Shown: one piece after another, positions 43,919 to 51,977 of the stretch
Layout: each line of letters starts with the position of its first letter
Position numbering within the stretch: the stretch's first letter is position 1
Assembly (NCBI RefSeq): GCF_024055895.1
Contig: NZ_JAMXLE010000003.1
Location: 372,001 to 436,000, forward strand
DNA length: 64,000 nucleotides
Direction: 5' to 3'
DNA from: Rhizobium sp. L1K21
GTDB taxonomy: Bacteria > Pseudomonadota > Alphaproteobacteria > Rhizobiales > Rhizobiaceae
Notes under the pieces: generated by a model
The model's input: the letters and a program-made list of their open reading frames with translations, nothing else
The model's database searches: none
What the model was told of the DNA's origin: nothing
Position numbers and translations under genes: made by a program

Positions 43919-44857
43919 TCACTTGCCACCGGGACCCGGTCCGGGCGCCCATTTTTCGCGATACTGGAAATGCAGGATCTGCGAGGCTTCCGGCCCCATG
44001 GGTGCTTCGCGCGCAACCCATTCGTCGTCATGCTTGTCCATATCGGCGTCGTATTCGAAATGCGTGCCAAGCGGGCTATTGAAATACCAAAACCAGTTAG
44101 AGCCGAATTTGTGGCGACCTGGCCCCCAGAAGCTTTCATAACCGGCACGAACAAAGCGCGAGCCTGCAACCATCAACTCGGTGGGGCCGCCCATGTGGAA
44201 GGCAAGGTGTTCAAGCCCCTGCATGTAGTCGGGTGCGCGAATGAAGAAATGTGTGTGGTGGTCGTCATTGGCCTTGGGGCGCAAAAACGGCCCCGCACCT
44301 GTCAGTACATCCGTGATCACAAATCCAAGGCGCTTTGTGTAGAAGTCGATCATCTTTTCCATATCCGGCACGAACAGCACGTGGTGGCTGAGCGAGCGCG
44401 GCCGGGCGGGCATATCTTCCCAAACACCAATCTCGTTGGCCTTGCGCTGTGCCGGGGCACCAGGTGCATTGATCTTTTCAGCCGGCATCTCGAGCTTGCG
44501 GCGTTTGGTGACCTGAAACTTGAGGGCAAATCCCAGATCATCGACAGTTTCAATGGAACCATCCGCAAGGCGGTAGACCTTGCGGTCCTTGCCAAGCTCT
44601 TCGGCGATCGCGTCAATATCAGACGCCTCAACCACACCCAGCACCTGCTGGCGCAGCATGGTGGCCGTTGGCAGTGGGGGCGGTAGGTCCGGATGGTCCT
44701 TCGCACGGATAATCACGCCGGTACCGTCCAGCGCTTCAAACAGGCCGCCGGCCTCATCCACATCGACCGGCGTGAGGCCAAAAGCGGTTAGATATTCCGC
44801 AGACGCCTTCAGGTCGCTTACGCCAAACACCAGATAATCGGGTCCAATAATTTTCAT
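43919..44857 (-). CDS. VOC-family extradiol-type dioxygenase
   Basis: A 312-residue protein with two VOC modules. The C-terminal one keeps the iron ligands of extradiol dioxygenases in order: His in LSHHVLFV, His in GLEHLAFH and Glu in THFEY. The N-terminal module is the structural partner. The family cleaves catechol-type rings next to the hydroxyl groups (2,3-dihydroxybiphenyl type). The frame opens at 44875, but ATG 44857 with GGAGAAAGAC upstream is preferred. The substrate is likely the ring hydroxylated by the adjacent monooxygenase. Confidence 0.85.
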   Translation of the reverse strand: MKIIGPDYLVFGVSDLKASAEYLTAFGLTPVDVDEAGGLFEALDGTGVIIRAKDHPDLPPPLPTATMLRQQVLGVVEASDIDAIAEELGKDRKVYRLADGSIETVDDLGFALKFQVTKRRKLEMPAEKINAPGAPAQRKANEIGVWEDMPARPRSLSHHVLFVPDMEKMIDFYTKRLGFVITDVLTGAGPFLRPKANDDHHTHFFIRAPDYMQGLEHLAFHMGGPTELMVAGSRFVRAGYESFWGPGRHKFGSNWFWYFNSPLGTHFEYDADMDKHDDEWVAREAPMGPEASQILHFQYREKWAPGPGPGGK

Positions 44858-44892
44858 GTCTTTCTCCGTATGCATCGCAGTTGCGCCTGTCG

Positions 44893-46053
44893 TCAGAATG
44901 CTGTTCGTCCACCCAGCATTTCGGCAACCCAGTCAGCGATGTAGGCGCCCGCATTGGCGGAATTGTCGAAACTGGAATGCTGAACGCCGCCCGTTGTCTC
45001 ATCGAAAATTTTCAATTCTCGGTTCGGGCTGTTGGTTAATTGGTTATAGGTTTCGTGGGCCCATTTGAGCGGGATTTGGCTGTCTTTCTCCCCGTGGGTC
45101 ACGAGGAACGGCACCTTGATGCGATCGAGCACACCGTTGAGATGCACGTACTCGGCAATCTCCATGAATTCATCCATGTCCTTGGCGCCCCAAACCCACA
45201 TCACGTGGTTCCAGTAATGGGGAACCGGGAAATCGCCTTCGCGCTCAAGACGGCGTTTTTGCACGTCGCGCCAATCGTGGTTGGCACCCCACACAACACC
45301 GCAGGCAAAACGCGGCTCAAAGGCCACTGCACGCGGACAGTAGTAACCGCCGAGAGAGACGCCTTCCATGCCGATGCGCTTGGGATCAATGTCGTCGCGC
45401 GCCTCAAGCCAATCGACGACGCGTGAAGCCCAATGTTCTGAATCGTAACGTGCCTTCAGCCCCTGAAGACGAAGCGCCTCACCCGTGCCGGGCTGGTCAA
45501 CGATCAACGAAGCAATGCCGCGCTTGGCCAGCCAATGGGGAAGGCCAACCCGGTATTTCATTTCCTTGGTACTATCGAGCCCATTGACCTGAACGAGGAT
45601 GGGCATCGGCCCTTCCACATTTTCAGCCGGAACGAACAAAGCGGAAAGATGCGTACCTTCATAGGGAATTTCAACGCGCGTGCAGGGTTCGCCCGCGAGT
45701 TGGAGCCCCTTTTCAAAGGTCGCCAGAAAGGTCTTGTAGAGTTCGAGGCGACCCGGCGCATCATGGGCCTGCAGCCGCTCAGCCGACAGCAAATAGGTCG
45801 CGGCACGACCCAGCTTGTCACCAGCTGAAATCATGCGGCCACGGGCTTCATCCTCTTCCGCGAGTTTCAGGAGCTTCTCCGCACCTGTCTGCCAGGTTTT
45901 GCGAAAAGCGGCCACGCCCTCCTTGTCGGGCGATTTAGATGCCTCGATCAGCGGAGCGCACATTTCTTCGATTTCGCCCATGCGAGCGCCCATTTCAATG
46001 GCCAGATCGACGCCTAGGTTCCATGGATAGTTGGTGGGAAAATATTTGAACAT
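44893..46053 (-). CDS. Alpha/beta hydrolase, 2,6-dihydroxy-pseudo-oxynicotine hydrolase-like C-C hydrolase
   Basis: A 386-residue protein with a long helical N-terminal cap and a C-terminal hydrolase fold: VDQPGTGEALR, nucleophile Ser in GVSLGGYY, Asp in THGEKDSQIP and His in GVQHSSFD. This matches the branch including the pAO1-plasmid 2,6-dihydroxy-pseudo-oxynicotine hydrolase, which cleaves a C-C bond beside a hydroxylated pyridine ring. First gene of the minus-strand operon, divergent from LysR. The match supports a heterocyclic or related aryl-ketone substrate, but the subfamily also contains esterases. Confidence 0.8.
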   Translation of the reverse strand: MFKYFPTNYPWNLGVDLAIEMGARMGEIEEMCAPLIEASKSPDKEGVAAFRKTWQTGAEKLLKLAEEDEARGRMISAGDKLGRAATYLLSAERLQAHDAPGRLELYKTFLATFEKGLQLAGEPCTRVEIPYEGTHLSALFVPAENVEGPMPILVQVNGLDSTKEMKYRVGLPHWLAKRGIASLIVDQPGTGEALRLQGLKARYDSEHWASRVVDWLEARDDIDPKRIGMEGVSLGGYYCPRAVAFEPRFACGVVWGANHDWRDVQKRRLEREGDFPVPHYWNHVMWVWGAKDMDEFMEIAEYVHLNGVLDRIKVPFLVTHGEKDSQIPLKWAHETYNQLTNSPNRELKIFDETTGGVQHSSFDNSANAGAYIADWVAEMLGGRTAF

Positions 46054-46163
46054 ATCGCCCTTTGCTTCATTTCAACGCGAGAAAAGAGGACGATCGAACG
46101 CGCAAGTTCCACTTACGATCCGTCACTCCTCCCATTTGTCAAAACGCTAGCGATTGATAATGC

Positions 46164-46209
46164 ATTTGCAAAATTTCTTTTTTCAATTCTATATATTGAT
46201 TTTGCAAAT
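46164..46209. promoter_or_regulatory. Paired inverted operator of the LysR regulator
   Basis: ATTTGCAAAAT at 46164-46174 and ATTTTGCAAAT at 46199-46209 are exact 11-bp inverted copies, 24 bp apart. Each also contains the palindromic core TTTGCAAA. They lie in the divergent region between the C-C hydrolase and LysR genes. This spacing fits a recognition site plus activation site for a LysR tetramer. Confidence 0.6.
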
Positions 46210-46230
46210 TCCTTGGATGTGTGAAAAGCC

Positions 46231-47145
46231 ATGCGCTTCAAGAAACTCGACATGAACCTGCTGGTGGCGCTGGATATCCTGATCCGCACCCGCTCCGTCA
46301 CGCGGTCGGCGAATGAAATCGGCATCACGCAGTCGGCCATGAGCAACGCGTTGACGCGGCTTAGAACCTTCTTTGACGATCCGCTTCTGGTGCAGGTTGG
46401 CCGCAGGATGGAGCTTTCACCTTTGGCCGAAAGTCTGGCGGATCCCGTGCGCGACATTATGGTGCGTGTGGAAAGCGCTGTGCTGGTCAACCCGACCTTT
46501 GATGCTACGCGTTCGTCGCGGGCCTTCTCCATCGTGCTCTCGGATTACTCCCTGCAAATGCTGGGCGCGCACCTTTCCGAGCTGGTGGCGCGTGAGGCGC
46601 CTAACATCCAGCTCAACTTCCGCCCACAACACATGACGCCTTACAAGCTGCTTGAAAGCGGCGATATCGACCTGCTGATTGCGCCCGAATTTGTCTGTTC
46701 GGACAGCCACCCGCGCGAGGCTGTCTTCAGCGATCCCATGCGTGTGCTGGCATGCATCAATGGTCCTTTTGCGCAAGAATTGACAGTCGATCAATTCAGG
46801 CAGGCACAGCATGTCATGATGGTTCCGCTGGAGGCACAGCAAAGCTATGCTGCGATGCAGCTTCGCCAGAAGGGCGTTGACGTAGAACTAGCAACCACAA
46901 CCTACGCCTTTTCATCCATCCCGGCGATGGTCCGCAACACTCGCAGAATTGCTGTTGTTCAGGGCGAAATTGCACGGCATGCCGTTATCGCAGGCGGACT
47001 GGCGGCCCATGAACCACCCATTCCGATTCCACCACTCGTCCAAGCCATGCAATGGCACAAGATGCGTTCCCGTGACGCCGGCCTCGAATGGCTGCGGGCC
47101 GCCATTCGCAGCTGTTTCAAGACAATCGAGAGCGAGCGGAATTAA
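46231..47145 (+). CDS. LysR family transcriptional regulator
   Basis: A 304-residue protein with the LysR N-terminal helix-turn-helix (LDMNLLVALDIL, RSVTRSANEIGITQSAMSNA, LVQVGRRMELSP) of the NodD/NahR-like branch, and a periplasmic-binding-like effector domain. It is divergent from the ring-degradation operon and probably activates it in response to the aromatic compound. NodD/NahR-type proteins respond to phenolics, which agrees with the operon content. The likely site is the inverted pair at 46164-46209. Confidence 0.9.
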   Translation: MRFKKLDMNLLVALDILIRTRSVTRSANEIGITQSAMSNALTRLRTFFDDPLLVQVGRRMELSPLAESLADPVRDIMVRVESAVLVNPTFDATRSSRAFSIVLSDYSLQMLGAHLSELVAREAPNIQLNFRPQHMTPYKLLESGDIDLLIAPEFVCSDSHPREAVFSDPMRVLACINGPFAQELTVDQFRQAQHVMMVPLEAQQSYAAMQLRQKGVDVELATTTYAFSSIPAMVRNTRRIAVVQGEIARHAVIAGGLAAHEPPIPIPPLVQAMQWHKMRSRDAGLEWLRAAIRSCFKTIESERN

Positions 47146-47177
47146 CTGTGCCCGGATTTGGGTACAGCTAATTCCGC
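47136..47177 (+). terminator. Long hairpin over the LysR stop codon
   Basis: GCGGAATTA pairs with TAATTCCGC (9 bp), followed after one mismatch by CTGT/ACAG and CCC/GGG around a GGATTT loop. The stem includes the LysR stop codon. No T-run follows. Likely a terminator or an mRNA 3' stabiliser. Confidence 0.55.
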
Positions 47178-47582
47178 ACGAATCTTGCCCTGGTTGTTGC
47201 AAAAAGCAAGTGCGTGTAGATGATCCGAAATTGGTGATACCAATTCCGTAGTGCCGCAAGATGGCCAGAACGGGCGTACTTGGCAACAACCGTCGCCGCC
47301 ATCTGCGGCTCGCACAAGCCCCACCAAAACAAGAACATCCTCGAAAGCCTGATGTATTATATTTTTGGCACTGTAATTTAATCAAACAAAATCAAAACAG
47401 AAACGCTCAATTTTTAGCGGTTAATAGTTAACTCACCAATTTGTTGAACCTATTCTTTTCTTTCGTATTCTAAATCCCTGAATGACATCGTGCCTGAGGC
47501 ATAAACTGGGACATCTGACAGGTTTTGGCGAGCCGGGGAATTAGGATGTCGCCCATGAATACTAATTGGGGGTGAGTTTTTA
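47178..47582. other. Intergenic region upstream of the copper-oxidase gene
   Basis: About 400 bp without a supported gene; a minus-strand frame over 46912-47385 crosses the LysR gene and is not convincing. AATTGGTGATACCAATT at 47229-47245 is a 17-bp palindrome, resembling GntR-type operators. The last 200 bp are AT-rich and include GTTAATAGTTAAC near 47420, plausible promoter DNA for the secreted oxidase. Confidence 0.5.
47229..47245. promoter_or_regulatory. 17-bp palindrome, GntR-like operator candidate
   Basis: AATTGGT and ACCAATT are separated by GAT. The half-site recalls known GntR-family operators of the UxuR type. It is about 340 nt from the oxidase start, so a role is uncertain. Confidence 0.35.
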
Positions 47583-50500
47583 ATGGCTGGTAATATGAAT
47601 ATGGGCAACGTTCAGTACAATACGGGTGAACGTGGTGCTGTTGTTATTTCTGATACAGATACCGAGGGTAATGGCGAGTGGAGCAATGTGGTCGCGCTCA
47701 CCATCATCCCGCTTCATTCGATTGTTCTGCCGGATGGCAAGATCCTGTCCTTTGGCTCGACCGAAGAAGGCATGCAGGGCGGCGATTTCGTTTACAGTAT
47801 TTTCGATCCGACAACCGGCGTTGAGAAGGTGCTGGAAAACACCACTGCGACCAATATTTTCTGCTCTAACATGGCGCTTGATCCCGAAACGGGTAATGTA
47901 ATCATCTTTGGTGGCGATGGTAATCGCAACGGTGGCGGCGTCATTTCCGGCATCGATTCCGTGACGGTCTTTGATTATCGGACCCAGACGATGAGCGAAG
48001 CGGAGCCGATGGAATATGCTCGCTGGTATCCAAGCAATATCACGCTTGCCAATGGAGACATTCTGGTGCTCGGCGGTCGCGACCGTGACTATAACGGCTC
48101 AACGATTCCGGAAGTCTATGATGGTGCAACCGGCACATTCCGCCAGCTCACCGGCGCGGAAATGCCGGACCTTTTCGGTGGCGGCGGTTCACTTTATGAG
48201 AGCTGGTGGTATCCGCATGTGTGGCAGAACAGCAAGGGCGAAGTCATTGTTGTGGAAGCGCAGGGCGATGATATTTATCGTCTGAGCACCGAGGGTAACG
48301 GTTCGGTTGAAAAGATCGGCAAGACGGGGTTTGAATCCTACAAGCTCAATACAGGCAGCATGTATGACACAGACAAGATTGCCATCATTGGTGATGATGG
48401 CGGCATCTATGTAGCCGATATTTCCGATCTCTCGCATGCGCCTATCTTCGAAAAGGTGGCCACGCTTGAAAATGCACGCACCAATGCCGCGATGATTTCG
48501 CTGCCCGATGGCCGCGTTCTGATCGTGGGTGGATCGACACCTTATGGCGACAATACCGATCAGGGCAACGGCCTGACAAACGCGGTCTATACGCCCACCG
48601 TATGGGACCCCAGCGACAATTCCATCACCCAGATGGATGAGCAGGCGATGGCGCGCCTTTATCACTCATCCGGCCTGCTTTTGCCCGATGGTTCTGTATG
48701 GTCCGGCGGCGGCGGTGCGCCTGGCCCGCAGGTCAATACGAATGTTGAGTTCTTCAACCCGGACTATCTGTATGGTCCTGATGGTGCCCTCGCCGAACGC
48801 CCTGAGATCACCGGTGCGCCAAAGAATATCGAGGCGGGTGACACTTTCAGAATTACTGTTGACGACACATCCGATATCAGCATGGTGAGCGCCATTCGCT
48901 CCGGTGCAATGACCCATGCGCGCAACCTCGACAGCCGCTTTGTGAAGCTCGACTTCACCATCATTGACGGCACAACCATTGAAATCAGAACACCGCATGA
49001 AAACGTGATGGGGCCCGGCGCCTGGATGACTTATGTGGTTGACACAGCAGGCGTGCCGTCCGAAGCCTCCATCATCGGCGTCAACATGGTGGAGATTTTT
49101 GACACGCCGCCGATTGAGCAGACCACACTCACCTATTTCGATATCGATCAGGAACAGATCAACGGTGCGTTTGAACTTACCGTGGATGCCCGCTTTGATG
49201 ATCTCGGCGCCGGTATCTGGCAGCGTGTTTTCGACTTCGGCAATGGTCCGGCAAGCGACAATATTTGGCTTGGCCAAGCGGGAGGCAGCAATGATATGCG
49301 CTTTGAAATTTTCGTGGGCGACACCGCCTACGCCATCACAGCCCAAAATGCCATTGAACAGGGCGTGCGCGCCGAATGGAAAGTGTCTATCGACGAAGAT
49401 GGCATGATGCGCATGTGGAAGAACGGTGCACTCGTGGCCGAGGGACAAGGTGCCGTGCCGCGCGATGTGGAGCGTGTACAAAACTATATCGGTGATTCCA
49501 ACTGGGTGGCCGATACGCGCCTTGTTGGCGAGGTGCGTAACCTTGAAATCGAAAACGCGCCCGAGCCACTCACCGTTTACAACATTGAGGAAGAACAGAT
49601 TGACGGCGCGTTTTCCATCACCGTTGAAGCGCGCTTCGATGACCTTGGTGCCGGCAACTGGCAGCGCGTGTTCGATTTCGGCAACGGCCCACAGCAGGAT
49701 AATATCTGGCTCGGTCAGGCCGGCAATAGCGATGATATGCGCTTTGAGATCTTCGTTGATGGCCAGCGTTATGAGATCACCGCAGCCGATGCCATTGTTG
49801 AGGGCGTCCGTGCCGAATGGAAAGTGGCCATTGACGATGCTGGCATGATGCGCCTTTGGAAAGATGGTGCGTTGGTCGCTGAAGGCCAAGGCGTGGTGCC
49901 TGCCGATGTGGAACGCACGCAAAACTATATCGGTGATTCCAACTGGGAGGTCGACACCACCCTTGTTGGCGAGGTGCGCAATCTTGTGATTGAGAACCAC
50001 AAAGCAGAACCAGAGCCGACGCTCGTCATCGAAAATATCGAGGATGAGCAGATCGATGGGGCGTTTTCCATTACCGTTGAAGCGCGCTTCGATGACCTTG
50101 GTGCCGGCAACTGGCAGCGCGTGTTCGATTTCGGCAACGGTCCGCAGCAGGATAACATCTGGCTCGGTCAGGCCGGCAATAGCGATGATATGCGCTTTGA
50201 GATCTTCGTTGATGGCCAGCGTTATGAGATCACCGCAGCCGATGCCATTGTTGAGGGCGTCCGTGCCGAATGGAAAGTGGCCATCGACGATGCTGGCATG
50301 ATGCGCCTTTGGAAAGATGGTGCGTTGGTCGCTGAAGGCCAAGGCGTGGTGCCTGCCGATGTGGAACGCACGCAAAACTATATCGGTGATTCCAACTGGG
50401 AGGTCGACACCACCCTTGTTGGCGAGGTGCGCAATCTTGTGATTGAGAACCACAAAGCAGAACCAGAGCCGACGCTCGTCATCGAAAATATCGAGGATGA

Positions 50501-51908
50501 GCAGATCGATGGGGCGTTTTCCATCACCGTTGAAGCGCGCTTCGACGACCTTGGTGCCGGCAACTGGCAGCGCGTGTTCGATTTCGGCAACGGTCCGCAG
50601 CAGGATAACATCTGGCTCGGTCAGGCCGGCAATAGCGATGATATGCGCTTTGAGATCTTCGTTGACGGCCAGCGTTATGAGATCACCGCAGCCGATGCCA
50701 TTGTCGAGGGCGTCCGTGCCGAATGGAAAGTGGCCATCGATGACGCTGGCATGATGCGCCTTTGGAAAGATGGTGCGTTGGTCGCTGAAGGCCAAGGCGT
50801 GGTGCCTGCCGATGTGGAACGCACGCAAAACTATATCGGTGATTCCAACTGGGAGGCCGACGCCACCCTTGTTGGCGAGGTGCGCAATCTCGTCATCGAC
50901 AACACCGTGCCGGATGTTGAAATCCTGCCGACGCTATCCATTGCCGCTGATGGTGATGCGAATGAAGGCGATGCCAATACGCAAGGTGCGCTGTTCTACA
51001 CCCTTACACTGGATCAGGCATCTGATGCCGATGTCACGGCAGATGTGACGATTTCGGGAGGCGCAACGGGTCCATCCACAATCACCATTCCTGCCGGTCA
51101 GACCTCCGGTCAGATCGAACTTACCTTTAATGGTGACGATGATGTGGATGGTAATGAGACTGTGGTCGTTTCGCTTGTCAACCTCGTTGGCGCGACAGGC
51201 TCGAACCTCAGCGCAGCTGCGACGATTATTGATGATGATGAAGCCCCGACGGGCTTGGTAATCTATGCAGGCGATCAAGGAGGCCAGTTCTATGGCACCA
51301 CGGGGGATGATGTCTTCAATGGCGGTGCCGGCCTCGATGTGTTTATCGGTGACGGCGGTAATGACTATTATGATGGCGGTGGCGGCTATTACAATCAGGT
51401 CGACTATTCCGGTGCCGCTGCAGATTATTCATTTACCCGCAACGTAGACGGCACGGTCACCGTTTCGCACCCAAGCGGAGGCATCGACACACTAAAGAAC
51501 ATCGACGGCCTCTGGTTTGCCGGTGAATCCAAGTGGTATGCGCTGAACGATCTCGTGCCGGTGCCCCCGGACAGCAATGGCGATGAAGAAGGCTATGTGA
51601 TCGATGCCGGCGACAATGGCGGCTACTTTTACGGCACCACTGGCGATGACATTTTCAATGGCGGCGCCGGCGTTGATGTCTTCCATGGCGGTCTCGGTGA
51701 TGACACCTATGACGGTGCGGGCGGCTACTACAACCAGGTCGATTTTGACGGCAACCGCGCGGATTACCAGTTCACCGAAAACGCCGACGGTACGATTACG
51801 GCCATTCACGCAACCTATGGCGAAGATGTTCTGAAGAATATCGACGGCGTTTGGTTCACGGGCGATGAGGCCTGGGTATCTGTTGATGACCTGACATCCA
51901 GCAGCTAA
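47583..51908 (+). CDS. Large secreted copper-radical oxidase (galactose/glyoxal-oxidase-like) with repeats and RTX-like end
   Basis: The predicted protein is 1441 residues with no signal peptide. Residues 40-510 form a kelch beta-propeller with a C-terminal DUF1929-type domain. The copper-radical residues can be placed: C94 (NIFCSN), Y149 (RWYPS), Y360-H361 (RLYHSS) and H445 (AMTHARNLD), matching the Cys-Tyr cofactor and ligands of galactose and glyoxal oxidases. Four repeats of about 150 residues follow (519-1115) with QRVFDFGNGP, EWKVAIDDAGMMRLWKDG and TQNYIGDSNW, which look like LamG-type modules. A Calx-beta-like domain (TITIPAGQTSGQIELTF) comes next, then two copies of a C-terminal FYGTTGDDVFNGGAG RTX-like unit. 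Start: GGGGGTGAG before the ATG. Probably exported by the adjacent type I system; likely oxidises alcohols or aldehydes to make hydrogen peroxide. Confidence 0.85.
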   Translation: MAGNMNMGNVQYNTGERGAVVISDTDTEGNGEWSNVVALTIIPLHSIVLPDGKILSFGSTEEGMQGGDFVYSIFDPTTGVEKVLENTTATNIFCSNMALDPETGNVIIFGGDGNRNGGGVISGIDSVTVFDYRTQTMSEAEPMEYARWYPSNITLANGDILVLGGRDRDYNGSTIPEVYDGATGTFRQLTGAEMPDLFGGGGSLYESWWYPHVWQNSKGEVIVVEAQGDDIYRLSTEGNGSVEKIGKTGFESYKLNTGSMYDTDKIAIIGDDGGIYVADISDLSHAPIFEKVATLENARTNAAMISLPDGRVLIVGGSTPYGDNTDQGNGLTNAVYTPTVWDPSDNSITQMDEQAMARLYHSSGLLLPDGSVWSGGGGAPGPQVNTNVEFFNPDYLYGPDGALAERPEITGAPKNIEAGDTFRITVDDTSDISMVSAIRSGAMTHARNLDSRFVKLDFTIIDGTTIEIRTPHENVMGPGAWMTYVVDTAGVPSEASIIGVNMVEIFDTPPIEQTTLTYFDIDQEQINGAFELTVDARFDDLGAGIWQRVFDFGNGPASDNIWLGQAGGSNDMRFEIFVGDTAYAITAQNAIEQGVRAEWKVSIDEDGMMRMWKNGALVAEGQGAVPRDVERVQNYIGDSNWVADTRLVGEVRNLEIENAPEPLTVYNIEEEQIDGAFSITVEARFDDLGAGNWQRVFDFGNGPQQDNIWLGQAGNSDDMRFEIFVDGQRYEITAADAIVEGVRAEWKVAIDDAGMMRLWKDGALVAEGQGVVPADVERTQNYIGDSNWEVDTTLVGEVRNLVIENHKAEPEPTLVIENIEDEQIDGAFSITVEARFDDLGAGNWQRVFDFGNGPQQDNIWLGQAGNSDDMRFEIFVDGQRYEITAADAIVEGVRAEWKVAIDDAGMMRLWKDGALVAEGQGVVPADVERTQNYIGDSNWEVDTTLVGEVRNLVIENHKAEPEPTLVIENIEDEQIDGAFSITVEARFDDLGAGNWQRVFDFGNGPQQDNIWLGQAGNSDDMRFEIFVDGQRYEITAADAIVEGVRAEWKVAIDDAGMMRLWKDGALVAEGQGVVPADVERTQNYIGDSNWEADATLVGEVRNLVIDNTVPDVEILPTLSIAADGDANEGDANTQGALFYTLTLDQASDADVTADVTISGGATGPSTITIPAGQTSGQIELTFNGDDDVDGNETVVVSLVNLVGATGSNLSAAATIIDDDEAPTGLVIYAGDQGGQFYGTTGDDVFNGGAGLDVFIGDGGNDYYDGGGGYYNQVDYSGAAADYSFTRNVDGTVTVSHPSGGIDTLKNIDGLWFAGESKWYALNDLVPVPPDSNGDEEGYVIDAGDNGGYFYGTTGDDIFNGGAGVDVFHGGLGDDTYDGAGGYYNQVDFDGNRADYQFTENADGTITAIHATYGEDVLKNIDGVWFTGDEAWVSVDDLTSSS
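49129..50928 (+). repeat. Four tandem repeats inside the oxidase gene, three of 453 bp
   Basis: Marker CCGGCAACTG occurs at 49651, 50104 and 50557, exactly 453 bp (151 codons) apart; the first unit, with CCGGTATCTGG at 49210, is 441 bp before and more divergent. Units two, three and four are nearly identical in DNA, with changes mainly at third positions. This indicates recent duplication or gene conversion. The repeats stay in frame. Confidence 0.9.
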
Positions 51909-51938
51909 GCGCGCCTTGAGGACCATTCCAAAATAGTG

Positions 51939-51970
51939 AGGAAACGCCACGCATTGCCGTGGCGTTTCCT
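51939..51970. terminator. Bidirectional terminator between oxidase and secretion operon
   Basis: AGGAAACGCCACG and CGTGGCGTTTCCT form a perfect 13-bp stem with a CATTGC loop. It separates two convergent genes, and each side has short A/T tracts. It should stop transcription from both directions. Confidence 0.75.
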
Positions 51971-51977
51971 GTATGGC

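Noticed and set aside
43817-44686. 289-codon plus-strand frame
   Set aside because: Antisense to the VOC dioxygenase with its conserved metal ligands.
48666-50828. 720-codon open frame on the minus strand
   Set aside because: It lies antisense inside the oxidase gene and its length comes from the 453-bp tandem repeat and biased third positions; the plus-strand protein has recognisable catalytic motifs.
49129-50928. Regular tandem repeat considered as a CRISPR or satellite array
   Set aside because: Units are 453 bp, in frame and code for protein modules; there are no short repeats with variable spacers.
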